A stretch of DNA of 64,000 nucleotides from Psychrobacter aquaticus CMS 56 (GCF_000471625.1 NZ_AUSW01000025.1:1-64000), one strand, 5' to 3'. Shown: positions 49,322-58,355, counted from the first letter of the stretch. Made by a program: numbers and translations. Notes: a model not told the origin generated them from the sequence alone.

Positions 49322-49879
49322 ACGCTTTTCATTATAGCGCTCAGGTTTTGGTTGGCCTTTTTTATCACGATAAATATCAGCAACCAACTCATCTCTATCA
49401 TCCCATAAGGGTAGCCGCGACGTGGCAACGAGGCGCTCATGAAATTTATGCACTGGATATTCACAATCTATCTCATCGTTAATTCTGAAAAAATGTTCTT
49501 CACGATAGTCGATATAAGCGTGCATTCTATTTTTTACATAACCATGCCACTGCCATAAAAGCTGCGTAGGATGGCGCGCTGGTTTGGTAAAAGGTTTTAA
49601 ATTCACCGTCAACGCACACATAACAACCTCATCATTCGGTATTAAATGGATACGCTGCTCAATAACTTCCTCACGCGTGTGCGCATACTCAAACACACCG
49701 CCAAAGGCAACGAACCTTTTGAAATCTTGTAAATACATAACACCAAATGCTAATTGAGTATAAGACGATAAATGCACAATTTCATCAGGTTTGCTTTTTG
49801 CCAGTCGGCAGATTTCATCAAAAATCATTAAGCGACGAATTTGGACTGGGATTCTCGTTTCTTCATAGACTGGGCGCAT
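49313..49879 (-). CDS. hypothetical protein in the DpnI island (188 residues)
   Basis: Not recognised. It is a soluble-looking protein with many Arg, His and aromatic residues (IPVQIRRLMIFDEICRLAKS at the start; LLWQWHGYVKNRMHAYIDYR mid-way; LPLWDDRDELVADIYRDKKG near the end). GAGGAGACATATAG precedes the ATG, a strong ribosome site, so it is expressed. Its 3' end overlaps the dpnC 3' end by 9 bases, tail to tail. It could be part of a defence module or an independent passenger; the sequence does not decide. Confidence 0.7.
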   Translation of the reverse strand: MRPVYEETRIPVQIRRLMIFDEICRLAKSKPDEIVHLSSYTQLAFGVMYLQDFKRFVAFGGVFEYAHTREEVIEQRIHLIPNDEVVMCALTVNLKPFTKPARHPTQLLWQWHGYVKNRMHAYIDYREEHFFRINDEIDCEYPVHKFHERLVATSRLPLWDDRDELVADIYRDKKGQPKPERYNEKRLV

Positions 49880-50051
49880 CTATATGTCTCCTCTTAACTT
49901 GTTCTGGTTAAGCAGGATCATTGATCGATTTGCTTTATAGCACAAGTCCATGTAACAAAAGACGATCACTTCTTCTTAGCCCTTTTGCTAATCTAGCGGA
50001 CATAAACGATCAAAATGATTTGGTAGCAATGATAAAGATGAGGGTAGCGCT

Positions 50052-50228
50052 GTGAAAAAATTTCAAATAGAAATTGTCGAAACGCTTGGCAATATCGTGG
50101 ACATTGTGGCTGAAAGTGAGCAAGAAGCGCTGCTAAAAGCGCAAGAAAAATATCGGAACGAAGAAGTTGTTCTGTACCCAGATGATTTTGTTGAGACTAA
50201 ATTTAATATTTTTGACCGAGACAGCTGA
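50052..50228 (+). CDS. dpnD: DpnD/PcfM-family small protein (58 residues)
   Basis: A GTG start at 50052 with GAGGG seven bases upstream opens 58 codons ending TGA at 50228. The protein begins KKFQIEIVETLGNIVDI and continues with AESEQEALLKAQEKYRNEEV, then DDFVETKF. This is the DpnD/PcfM family pattern (E-ETL, AES-EEA, YRNEE-V, DDF). dpnD is the partner gene of dpnC in the pneumococcal DpnI operon and its function is unknown; related PcfM is on the pCF10 plasmid. The link to the DpnI homologue 0.7 kb away supports both calls. It stops 19 bases before the convergent pabC stop. Confidence 0.8.
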   Translation: MKKFQIEIVETLGNIVDIVAESEQEALLKAQEKYRNEEVVLYPDDFVETKFNIFDRDS

Positions 50229-50246
50229 CTGTATTTTGCCTAATAT

Positions 50247-51281
50247 TTAAAACCCTACAACCTCACTAGACAATAACGTCAGACTACTCATAGGCATGAC
50301 ACCGCGCAGTGCATTACAAAAGAAGAACTGGGTCAATCGAGGCAAATCTTCATCCTGTAACGATCTTATCACGACTGGATATGCGGTGCTGGATAAGGCA
50401 TCAATAATCACTTGCCGCATCACGCCAGCCACGCCCGATTGTGCCATAGACGGCGTGTACCATTGACCATTGATTAGATAGTCGGCGTGGTTCTTTTTAT
50501 CATCAAACAGGTTTCTTGGCTTTACTGCTGGTGGCTCGGACGCGCATAGCAACGCGGATACATCTGCTAGTTGATAAAACACATTACTCATCGTGCCTTC
50601 TACCCAGTCTCCGCTCATATCACGCAGCAGCCCTTCCCCAATGGGTAAGTCTTTGGCTGATTCTAGTAATTGATGTTTTAACGATTTAGGTTGCAATGAG
50701 CTAGATGATAATGAGTCGGCTTTGATGCGTTGTAATTCACCACTAGCGAGAACCGTATCAAGGCGATTGAGACTTTTTAAGCCCGCAAGAGACGGCGGCA
50801 GACAGGCAATTTGGGAAGACAAACAAATGGCAGCGCTGGTAGGCTGTACAGGGATTGAGCGCCCATCAGCTAAGTGCAGCTGCTTGGTTGTAGCCACTGT
50901 CATCACTGAGGATGTTAGCCAAATTTCGCAAGCGCTGCCGGACCTGCTGGGGGTATAACCGTAACCGCGAATCTCTTGCTTGGCACGGGTCACGATAAGC
51001 TTGAGCATGCCCTGCTGCAATTGCTGAGCATAGATTTGTAAGGTCGTTAGCAGTGCGTCGCTGTCGAGCACCAATTGCAAAGCCTCAGCATGAGAAATAA
51101 GACGCTGGTGATGATAATCTAGCCATAATATCTGTCCATCGACGACACCCATGGTGGTAAAAAACCCATCACCATACGCCAGTCCGCGATTGTCTAGCAA
51201 TGTTGGCACTGCCACGTCATTCTCATTTTGGCCTGAAGAATGTAAACATAACCAGTGGTTGGGCGGCATTGTGGCTACCAC
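50247..51281 (-). CDS. pabC: aminodeoxychorismate lyase
   Basis: A 344-residue fold-type IV PLP enzyme that splits 4-amino-4-deoxychorismate into pyruvate and p-aminobenzoate for folate. DNRGLAYGDGFFTTMGVVDG (about residues 30-50) is the family N-terminus, GLKSLNRLDTVLASGEL (about 165) the substrate and PLP region, and WVEGTMSNVFYQL (about 231) a cofactor loop. It is longer than E. coli PabC (269) by loops around residues 190-205 and 245-265. The start is a GTG (51281), three bases after the upstream lipoprotein stop, so coupling is likely; an ATG at 51269 is the alternative. Confidence 0.92.
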   Translation of the reverse strand: MVATMPPNHWLCLHSSGQNENDVAVPTLLDNRGLAYGDGFFTTMGVVDGQILWLDYHHQRLISHAEALQLVLDSDALLTTLQIYAQQLQQGMLKLIVTRAKQEIRGYGYTPSRSGSACEIWLTSSVMTVATTKQLHLADGRSIPVQPTSAAICLSSQIACLPPSLAGLKSLNRLDTVLASGELQRIKADSLSSSSLQPKSLKHQLLESAKDLPIGEGLLRDMSGDWVEGTMSNVFYQLADVSALLCASEPPAVKPRNLFDDKKNHADYLINGQWYTPSMAQSGVAGVMRQVIIDALSSTAYPVVIRSLQDEDLPRLTQFFFCNALRGVMPMSSLTLLSSEVVGF

Positions 51282-51284
51282 AGC

Positions 51285-51959
51285 TTAGCTATTGTCTGTT
51301 TGAGCAGCAGATTTATTGATGACCAGCATACAGCTATAAAATTCACATTTTGCCAGTTCTACTTTTTGACCGCCAACGACTCTGTTTTTGATGATTTGCC
51401 CGTTGAGCATATCAGCTATCAACTTACCGCCTTCATCACCCATCAATTGCCGCGCCAGTTTATAAGATTTTTTGGCATGGTTTTGACTCAGCTCTTTTTC
51501 TTGATCAGAGTCGGTAGGATTGGCAAAATACCAGCCAAGCTCTAGATATTTCTCAGAATCGATAAGATCTAAATAAGGCTCATCGTCATTCATAAAACGA
51601 TATTTGGTCGCAGGATTACTGGCATAGTCTAGGCTGTTTTCGTCAGTAGTCAGCACCTTACCAAAAGTTGATTGGAGACCATCTAGTTCATCAACACTCA
51701 ACGGCTCTACGTTGTCAGTGCTCCATGCCGACACGTCATAGTTGATGGGCGTACCTTGCTCGGCAGTTGCACCATCTAAGTCAGCATCAGCTGATGCGCT
51801 GTCCTCTACTGGGGCTGTCTCAGCGACTGTCTGCTCACTGGTATCGGCATTCGTGTCTTGATTTTGGGCATCACCTTGGCTACTATCACAACCACTCAGC
51901 GACACACTGACCGCCATTATTGTACCGACCAGAAGGGTCTGTAGGTTATTATTCCACAT
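51285..51959 (-). CDS. putative lipoprotein
   Basis: A 224-residue protein with signal peptide and lipobox VSLSGC (Cys about residue 24), followed by a long acidic linker (Asp, Glu, Ala, Gln and Thr-rich, about residues 25-70). A C-terminal domain of unknown kind ends EFYSCMLVINKSAAQTDNS. I do not recognise the family. The ATG at 51959 is used; a GTG at 51974, five codons earlier, is also in frame. It precedes pabC by three bases. Confidence 0.75.
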   Translation of the reverse strand: MWNNNLQTLLVGTIMAVSVSLSGCDSSQGDAQNQDTNADTSEQTVAETAPVEDSASADADLDGATAEQGTPINYDVSAWSTDNVEPLSVDELDGLQSTFGKVLTTDENSLDYASNPATKYRFMNDDEPYLDLIDSEKYLELGWYFANPTDSDQEKELSQNHAKKSYKLARQLMGDEGGKLIADMLNGQIIKNRVVGGQKVELAKCEFYSCMLVINKSAAQTDNS

Positions 51960-52305
51960 GGACAATTTACTCACACTTTTAGATTGGTCTCAAAATAGTA
52001 TTAACGAGCTGGCAAATATGCCGCTGATAACGCACCTTGTTTTTTATTTAGGATCGACTATAGCATTTTTTTCTTGCTCTATAGTTTACCCAACTGCTTA
52101 ACGCTTGACCACCCTTTACGTTACGGATAACACTCCCAGCGAGTACAGATTTGTTAATTACCTCACGTTGCAAAATTCCGACCTATTCAAGTAGTCATTT
52201 ACTCAGTCTTAGGTTTGTTAAATGTCATAGTATCCCTTATGATGATTGAGTTTTACAGACACCTTTATCAAGGGTTTTTTGCCTTTTACCGCCAGTGGAA
52301 CCGTT
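51960..52305. other. intergenic region upstream of aroE
   Basis: 346 bp holding the promoters of the lipoprotein gene (minus) and aroE (plus). I see nothing else: no RNA gene or repeat. Confidence 0.3.
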
Positions 52306-53166
52306 ATGACTCAGCATTTTATCGTTATTGGTAATCCGATTGCCCATAGTAAATCTCCCAAAATCCATACGCTATTTGCCGAACAGACGGGCATTGATAT
52401 CCGTTATCAACGCCAGTATTGTCCCGATGACAATGCCAGCTTTACTGCGGTCGTTGAGGCGTTTTTTCATGGCGGCGGCGTGGGTGCCAATGTGACCGTG
52501 CCGTTCAAACAAGTCGCTTATGATTGCTGCCTATCGCGTGGTGGTTTATCAGAGCATGCCAAAATTGCAGGCGCAGTCAATACGCTCCTGTTAAATAAAG
52601 CATTGTTGGATAAGGGTGCGCCGATAGCAGAGGCACTCTATGGTGATAATACGGATGGTCAAGGACTGATCAATCACATGACAAGCTTGGGTTGGCCGCT
52701 AACAGGCGCTCGTGTCGCACTCATTGGCGCAGGTGGCGCCGCTCGCGGGATCGTCCTGCCGTTGATAGAAGCAGGTATTGCATCACTGACCATCGCCAAT
52801 CGCACACTGTATAAGGCAACCGAGTTGGTCAATGAGCTAAGTGCTGCCAGCCCTATGATTGCTGAGCAGCACATTGACGCTTGTGAGACTGCGCAACTAA
52901 GCGGATCGTTTGATATGATTATCAATGCCACGTCTATTGGCTTGTCCGCTGATACACTACCGCTTAGCGAATCACTAAACTGTCAGTATGCTTATGACAT
53001 GATGTACGGTCGCCCGCTGCCGTTTTTGCAACATTTTGCCGCCCGCAGTGCTCAGACATCTGATGGTTATGGCATGCTGATTGGACAAGCCGCTTTAAGT
53101 TTTGAGCGTTGGACGGGACACACTATCGATGTGGCACAAGCGACTGCCATCTTGAATAAGAGCTAA
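52306..53166 (+). CDS. aroE: shikimate dehydrogenase
   Basis: A 286-residue NADP enzyme reducing 3-dehydroshikimate to shikimate. VIGNPIAHSKSPKIH near the start is the shikimate-binding SxS motif, NVTVPFKQ carries the catalytic Lys (about residue 69), and GDNTDGQGL the catalytic Asp (about 112). VALIGAGGAARGIVLPL is the NADP loop. The ATG at 52306 fits the family; the frame starts 20 codons upstream at a TTG without support. Confidence 0.94.
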   Translation: MTQHFIVIGNPIAHSKSPKIHTLFAEQTGIDIRYQRQYCPDDNASFTAVVEAFFHGGGVGANVTVPFKQVAYDCCLSRGGLSEHAKIAGAVNTLLLNKALLDKGAPIAEALYGDNTDGQGLINHMTSLGWPLTGARVALIGAGGAARGIVLPLIEAGIASLTIANRTLYKATELVNELSAASPMIAEQHIDACETAQLSGSFDMIINATSIGLSADTLPLSESLNCQYAYDMMYGRPLPFLQHFAARSAQTSDGYGMLIGQAALSFERWTGHTIDVAQATAILNKS

Positions 53167-53181
53167 GGCCATATGGTGAAT

Positions 53182-53217
53182 AAAAAGGCGTATGAATCCA
53201 GCTCATACGCCTTTTTA
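53182..53217. terminator. bidirectional terminator between aroE and FUSC gene
   Basis: A 14-bp stem AAAAAGGCGTATGA with TCATACGCCTTTTT between convergent genes. Confidence 0.9.
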
Positions 53218-53246
53218 TTGTCTATTGTTATTTCACTCAAAACACC

Positions 53247-54374
53247 TTAGCCAAAACGACCCAGTAGCCAGTTTTCCATACGCCGTAGCGGCGTACGCAG
53301 ATTGGTTGAATGCATCACTACCCCGCCACTCAGTCCAATCAAACAGCCAATCACCGTATCAAACAACCGCGCCCGAATCACCATTTGATAGGCTTGTTCA
53401 GAAAACGGCAAACCACTGCCATACTCAGCAATAAATATCGTTAGCGGCGTGATGAATATCACTGCCAGCCCATAATGCCGATCAACCAAATTTTCAATGC
53501 AGAGCATCATTAACAAGATCGTCAGTGCCACGCCCCATATCGACAGCCCCCAAGACAACATCCAACCAGCCAGCAGCACGCCAACTATTGTCCCTAACAA
53601 ACGATGTATTTGCTTAATCCACATGGTACGTAAATGGATACCTTGAATAATCAGAAAACAGCTAACCGCTGCCCAATAAGGATTGGATAGTTTCAAGGCT
53701 AATGCTATCAGCAAAGTCAAACTGACAAAACCAGCCACAATCACACTCTCACTGATCGTATCTGGCTCGTAGCTATAAGTGGGCGTAGGAGTAGATGGGC
53801 GCGTCGCTAATAAAAACAGAGAATACAGTAGCGCCATTACAAAAGAAAAACCACTACCCAACATCACCAGTCCCGTGGCTGACATAATGTCTGCTAAAGG
53901 CATGGGAATGAATAAGGCAATAGCACCTGCCATCATCACAAAAAGTCCAGCTGGCGGTGGCTGACGATAATAACGCCCAAAAATCACAATACCAAAAGCC
54001 ATTAGAGTAAATATTGGTAATTTTAATATAGGGATTTGCTGCGCAATCAACCCCAGCGCAAAACACAGAGACATCGCAAAGCCCCATGTCATCACTGTCA
54101 CTAACCGATAGGACAGCTTACCAACCAAAGGGGTATTTAAAATAACCATCGCCCCTAATGATGCCTTGATACCCGATGGCAACGTGCCAAAGTAAGCCCC
54201 TACAAAGACAGGAAAACTAATGGCGATAGCGGCGACAATCGGCATATGCCATGGTCTCTTGCTACGGTTTATAGTCAGTAGATGGTTCATCTCCCCATTC
54301 ATTAAAACTCTTATGCGAGCAAATAACGCTGTTAGCCAAGAGGCTCGGTTTGCCTCGCGCTTTAATGCACTCAT
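53247..54374 (-). CDS. FUSC-family membrane protein (aromatic acid exporter-like)
   Basis: A 375-residue protein with two sets of hydrophobic segments, about 10-12 in all. The first set begins MPIVAAIAISFPVFVGAYFG, the second after a cytoplasmic loop with PSTPTPTYSYEPDT. PYWAAVSCFLIIQGIHLRTM and HRLLGTIVGVLLAGWML are the FUSC signature (W-x-A...R...GT..G). Relatives include AaeB and YccS/YhfK efflux proteins. The substrate is unknown, and a membrane-fusion partner gene is absent. Confidence 0.82.
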   Translation of the reverse strand: MSALKREANRASWLTALFARIRVLMNGEMNHLLTINRSKRPWHMPIVAAIAISFPVFVGAYFGTLPSGIKASLGAMVILNTPLVGKLSYRLVTVMTWGFAMSLCFALGLIAQQIPILKLPIFTLMAFGIVIFGRYYRQPPPAGLFVMMAGAIALFIPMPLADIMSATGLVMLGSGFSFVMALLYSLFLLATRPSTPTPTYSYEPDTISESVIVAGFVSLTLLIALALKLSNPYWAAVSCFLIIQGIHLRTMWIKQIHRLLGTIVGVLLAGWMLSWGLSIWGVALTILLMMLCIENLVDRHYGLAVIFITPLTIFIAEYGSGLPFSEQAYQMVIRARLFDTVIGCLIGLSGGVVMHSTNLRTPLRRMENWLLGRFG

Positions 54375-54769
54375 GATTGGCGTTCCTTATATTGTCAATG
54401 CCCTTACTTATCGTGTTTTTGCTACGACTGTATTTGTAATAAATAGTTGGTTACAAAGAGGGTGTTTAGAAAGCCACTGTTTTATTGATAACTTATTATT
54501 TTCTTTTTGTAAAAAAAATATGAATATTAGTTATTGGTTGTATATTTGTCGTCAGAGAAGACTTATACTGACAGTACTGTCGTAAATGCTGTTTTTATCA
54601 AAAAATTCTTAACAGTAATCAAAATAAATAAGATTTTCTTAACAAACCTAATTGATAATCAGCGATATTGTCTACCTTTACTCCAAATAATGAAATACTC
54701 GTTTGTGTAAATGGGGCTTTGATTACCAAGCCAACCGTTTCTGATAACGACTAACTATAGAGAGCGACT
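54375..54769. other. intergenic region upstream of acyl-CoA dehydrogenase
   Basis: 395 bp of divergent promoter space. A plus-strand frame (54220-54585) runs out of the FUSC gene's antisense and is not called. No repeat copy is seen. Confidence 0.3.
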
Positions 54770-56590
54770 ATGTTAACTTACAAAGCACCTTTGCGTGATA
54801 TCAAGTTTTTGATTAACGATGTCTTTGATTTTCAGACGCATTATAAAGATCTGGACAATGGCGAGAACGCTGACCCTGAAACGGTAGATATGATTTTACA
54901 AGGCATGGCTGATTTTGCTGAAAATGTTCTTGCTCCTATCTATCAATCAGGTGATGAAGAAGGCTGTCATTTTGATAATGGTGTGGTGACCACGCCTAAA
55001 GGCTTCAAAGAAGCTTATAACCAGTTTGTCGAAGGCGGCTGGCAAGGCATCTCGTACCCTGAAGAGTATGGCGGTATGAACTTACCAACATCAATCAATC
55101 TGATCAAAGCTGAGATGATTGGTACTGCCAACTGGCCGTGGGCGATGTACTCTGGTCTATCAACTGGTTGTATCAATACCCTACTCCAGTATGGCTCAGA
55201 CGAACAAAAAAAGGCTTACTTGCCTAAATTGGTCGAAGGAACGTGGGCAGGCACCATGTGTCTGACTGAGCCGCAGTGTGGTACGGATTTGGGTCAAGTT
55301 AAATCAAAAGCCATTCCGCAGGATGATGGTACTTACAAAATCAGTGGTACTAAGATTTTTATCTCAAGTGGTGAACATGACTTAACAGATAACATCATCC
55401 ATATCGTCTTAGCCCGTTTACCGAATGCACCAGAAGGCACACGCGGTATTTCACTATTTATCGTACCAAAATTCATACCGAACGCTGAAGGTGAGTCTGG
55501 TGAACGCAATGGTGTGGTTTGTGGTTCAATCGAACACAAAATGGGTATCAGCGCTTCTTCAACGTGTGTATTGAACTTTGATGGGGCAGTCGGCTACCTG
55601 ATTGGCGAGCCACACAAAGGCCTAAAAGCCATGTTTACCTTTATGAATACTGCTCGTATCGGTACTGGTATCCAAGGTCTAGCGCATACTGAGCTGTCTT
55701 TCCAAAATGCCCTACCGTATGCAAAAGAGCGTCGTTCTATGCGGACACTATCAGGTATTAAAGACCCTGAAAAAGTGGCTGATGCTATCATTCATCATGC
55801 CGACGTACGCCGTATGCTATTGACGCAAAAAGCCTTCGCCGAAGGTGGCCGCTCAATGATTTATCATTCTGCGCGCTATGCCGATAAGATGGCGCAAGGC
55901 ATCGTCAATGGTGATGATGAAGAGTTCGAAAAATGGGATGACAAACTGGGCTTCTATACCCCTATCCTAAAAGGCTTCTTGACGGAACTGGGCATCGAAG
56001 CTGCCAAACATGGTCAGCAGGTTTATGGTGGTCACGGCTATATCAAAGAATGGGGTATGGAACTTATCGCTCGTGATGCACGTATTGCTACTATGTACGA
56101 AGGCACGACTGGCGTACAAGCGCTCGATTTATTAGGTCGTAAAGTGATCTTGCAGTCCAAAGGCAAAATCATCCGCGATTATACTTCTAGCATCATGAAA
56201 TGGTGTGGTGAGTACGCCCTTGATAAAGATATGCGTAAATTTGTTTGGGCGCTAACCAAGTTATGTGCTGAGTGGAACACGCTGACTGTGCGCTTGATGC
56301 TCATGGCTCGTAAAGACCGTGAAATCATCTCTGCCGCCTCAGACGATTTCTTGATGTACTCAGGCTATGTGATGATGGGCTATCATTGGGCGCGTATGGC
56401 GGCTGTCGCTTATGACAAGCTGAAAAACGGCGGCACTGAATCGCCAGAATTCTACAAAGCCAAAATTCAAACCGCAGAATTCTACTTTGACAAGCTGTTA
56501 CCACGTACCTCTGGTCACGCCGAAGCGATGGTCGCACCAAGCGAAAGCATGACCTCTATGGAAATCGATAACTTTGCTTTTCTAGACTAA
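54770..56590 (+). CDS. acyl-CoA dehydrogenase (C-terminal extended type)
   Basis: A 606-residue flavoprotein of the extended acyl-CoA dehydrogenase group (with DmdC and related enzymes). MCLTEPQCGTDLGQVKSKAI and ISGTKIFISSGEHDL form the FAD and acyl-binding middle domain. AKHGQQVYGGHGYIKEWGME and YEGTTGVQALDLLGRK (about residues 444-460) hold the catalytic base region, and an extra C-terminal domain follows from about residue 480. It oxidises an acyl-CoA; chain length is not inferable. A similar enzyme handles 3-methylmercaptopropionyl-CoA in DMSP use, but that cannot be claimed here. Confidence 0.9.
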   Translation: MLTYKAPLRDIKFLINDVFDFQTHYKDLDNGENADPETVDMILQGMADFAENVLAPIYQSGDEEGCHFDNGVVTTPKGFKEAYNQFVEGGWQGISYPEEYGGMNLPTSINLIKAEMIGTANWPWAMYSGLSTGCINTLLQYGSDEQKKAYLPKLVEGTWAGTMCLTEPQCGTDLGQVKSKAIPQDDGTYKISGTKIFISSGEHDLTDNIIHIVLARLPNAPEGTRGISLFIVPKFIPNAEGESGERNGVVCGSIEHKMGISASSTCVLNFDGAVGYLIGEPHKGLKAMFTFMNTARIGTGIQGLAHTELSFQNALPYAKERRSMRTLSGIKDPEKVADAIIHHADVRRMLLTQKAFAEGGRSMIYHSARYADKMAQGIVNGDDEEFEKWDDKLGFYTPILKGFLTELGIEAAKHGQQVYGGHGYIKEWGMELIARDARIATMYEGTTGVQALDLLGRKVILQSKGKIIRDYTSSIMKWCGEYALDKDMRKFVWALTKLCAEWNTLTVRLMLMARKDREIISAASDDFLMYSGYVMMGYHWARMAAVAYDKLKNGGTESPEFYKAKIQTAEFYFDKLLPRTSGHAEAMVAPSESMTSMEIDNFAFLD

Positions 56591-56612
56591 CATTCGATAA
56601 AATCCACCATTA

Positions 56613-56647
56613 ATAAAAAAAGCGCCTAACCTTTAGGCGCTTTTTTG
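56613..56647 (+). terminator. terminator after acyl-CoA dehydrogenase
   Basis: AGCGCCTAA and TTAGGCGCT with flanking A and T tracts, 22 bp after the stop. Confidence 0.88.
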
Positions 56648-56715
56648 TGTTTAACTAAAAGTCAGAAAATACTAGAACTGGAAATACAGTCAATTCAAAA
56701 TGCATTTCATTCCAA

Positions 56716-56843
56716 ATACAGTCGATACTAATATCCTCGTGCTGTCGGGATAAATTTTTCTCGCTTGCTGTTCGCAAGCGTCACAGAGGCTACAAAAAAT
56801 TTATCCCACCCGCACTTTGCATCGGTTTTATATCGAATAGATT
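56716..56843 (+). repeat. MITE-like dispersed repeat, copy D
   Basis: Left end ATACAGTCGATACTAATATC, inner GGGATAAATTTTTC and AAAAAATTTATCCC inverted pair (a 14-bp near-perfect stem), a loop with CGCTTGCTGTTCGCAAGCG (itself a small hairpin), right end TTTTATATCGAATAG. It ends 23 bp before the next ATG. Confidence 0.8.
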
Positions 56844-56866
56844 ACAAACTCAGTTAGGAGACAATT

Positions 56867-57343
56867 ATGTTTTCCATTAATAATAAAACCAACTCATTAA
56901 CCGTACGAGTGCTAAAAACGCTATTGCTTAGCGCCACGTTGATAGGCGTTAGCGCAAATAGTGCGTTGGCTAAAAGTAGCGACATCCCTATTCAATTTGT
57001 TAAAGGCGCTATTAGTAGCACCACTACTGGTAAGCTAAATCCCAATGAAAATGAGCGCTGGTATCATTTTCAGGCAGAACGCTCGCAATATGCCGTCATT
57101 AATATTTTGCCATTAGCAGGCACGCCCGAAACGGCGAATGTTGGCATACTGCATATGCCAAATGGTACTTATGATGGCACTAAAGGCGGTATTATCTATC
57201 AAGGCTGCTTGCCCAAAACAGGAGCGTATCGCTTACGTATCGCACGTAATCTCATGGCCACCGAGGGTAAGACTGCTGGTTACAAGGTTGAGATGGTGAT
57301 ATTACCGAAGTATGCCAGCGAGTCCTTATGCAGGAACTTGTAG
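56867..57343 (+). CDS. periplasmic protein, PPC-like / lysozyme-inhibitor-like domain
   Basis: A 158-residue protein with a clear signal peptide (LKTLLLSATLIGVSANSALA, cleaved after about residue 35). The mature domain has VKGAISSTTTGKLNPNENER at its start and GAYRLRIARNLMATEGKTAG near the end, a beta-sandwich pattern like bacterial pre-peptidase C-terminal domains and PliG-type inhibitors of g-type lysozyme. Two cysteines (about residues 121 and 155) could form a disulfide. TTAGGAGACAATT gives a strong ribosome site. Function is inference; the family call is moderate. Confidence 0.65.
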   Translation: MFSINNKTNSLTVRVLKTLLLSATLIGVSANSALAKSSDIPIQFVKGAISSTTTGKLNPNENERWYHFQAERSQYAVINILPLAGTPETANVGILHMPNGTYDGTKGGIIYQGCLPKTGAYRLRIARNLMATEGKTAGYKVEMVILPKYASESLCRNL

Positions 57344-57395
57344 CCATTTATGACTAATGGCTACAGCTTATACTTAATGGAAGGTACAAATGCTC

Positions 57396-57770
57396 TTAAC
57401 TGCCCAGCATCTTCTTATGATATACCGCACTAATCTCTTCGACTTCTACACATATCTGTAATGCTGCGCGCCCTGATTGCGCGGCACTTAGCGTATTTTC
57501 TATAGCGGTCGTCAATAGCTCAGCGAGCTGATTGCGAACGTCCATATCACGTCCGGTCATTATTTTTAAATGCGCATAGATAAAACCATTGTTTTGCTCA
57601 TCGTCCTCTATTCCCACCAAAAATGTCTCAAGCGGTATGATGCGTGTTTTTATTTCAGCAGGCTGCTTGAAGTGACCACTGTCCCACAGCGCCTTATTCA
57701 AAGATTTGAGCAATGACTCTTCATGAGCGATACTGACGTTGGGGGTTACTTGAATGGTTAAATGCGGCAT
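57396..57770 (-). CDS. 5-carboxymethyl-2-hydroxymuconate isomerase family protein
   Basis: A 124-residue protein of the CHMI branch of the tautomerase superfamily. MPHLTIQVTPNVSIAHEESL supplies the catalytic Pro2 that becomes the N-terminal base after Met removal. FVAGIEDDE-like and FIYAHLKIMTGRDMDVRNQL segments match the family. In homoprotocatechuate degraders CHMI acts in aromatic breakdown, but no other genes of that pathway are in the window, so a different tautomerase role is possible. Confidence 0.85.
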   Translation of the reverse strand: MPHLTIQVTPNVSIAHEESLLKSLNKALWDSGHFKQPAEIKTRIIPLETFLVGIEDDEQNNGFIYAHLKIMTGRDMDVRNQLAELLTTAIENTLSAAQSGRAALQICVEVEEISAVYHKKMLGS

Positions 57771-57866
57771 AAATATATCCTTATAAAATATGAGTGAAAG
57801 ATGACAGATCAGCCGTTTTGCAGTTTTGCAGTGCCGAATCTATCTCATAATCAGTAATAAGACAGT

Positions 57867-58355
57867 TTAGTCATCGGTAATAGTATCAAAATGAGCCGCT
57901 AGCGTTTCAACCAATTGCATAGGTGGCAGTTCAATCTCCAAACCACGGCGACCGCCACTCACATAAATCGTTGACTGAGTCTGCGCTGAGCGATCTATCA
58001 CTGTTTTTAAGCGCTTTTTTTGTCCCAATGGACTGACGCCGCCCAGCACGTAGCCGGTACTACGTTCTACTTGCTTTGGGTCTGCCATCTGCACTTTTTT
58101 GCAAGACAGTAATTTACTAGAAGATAAGGCTTTGGCCATTTTTTTAAAATTTAATGTTTTGTCTACTGGTAATATCGCCACAGCAAGTACACCTGCATCA
58201 GTCGAGACCACCAGCGTCTTAAAGACTTGCGCCACATCCACACCAAGCTTTTCGGCGGCTTCGAGTCCAAAAGATGGGGCATTACTGTCATGAGTATACT
58301 CGTGCAATTGATAATCAAGACCGCGCTGTTTGGCAAGCTCAATGGCTGGCGTCAT
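57867..58355 (-). CDS. ybaK: Cys-tRNA(Pro) deacylase (YbaK/EbsC type)
   Basis: A 162-residue YbaK-type trans-editing protein that hydrolyses Cys-tRNA(Pro) and, more weakly, others. VFKTLVVSTDAGVLAVAILP, then LNFKKMAKALSSSKL with the key Lys (about residue 72), and TGYVLGGVSPLGQKKRLKTV (about 100-119) are the family signature, ending with VSGGRRGLEIEL. It is 96 bp upstream of the CHMI-like gene on the same strand. Confidence 0.93.
   Translation of the reverse strand: MTPAIELAKQRGLDYQLHEYTHDSNAPSFGLEAAEKLGVDVAQVFKTLVVSTDAGVLAVAILPVDKTLNFKKMAKALSSSKLLSCKKVQMADPKQVERSTGYVLGGVSPLGQKKRLKTVIDRSAQTQSTIYVSGGRRGLEIELPPMQLVETLAAHFDTITDD

Noticed and set aside
54220..54585. 121-codon plus-strand frame
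   Set aside because: Begins antisense to the FUSC gene and runs into its promoter; no ribosome site or family match.
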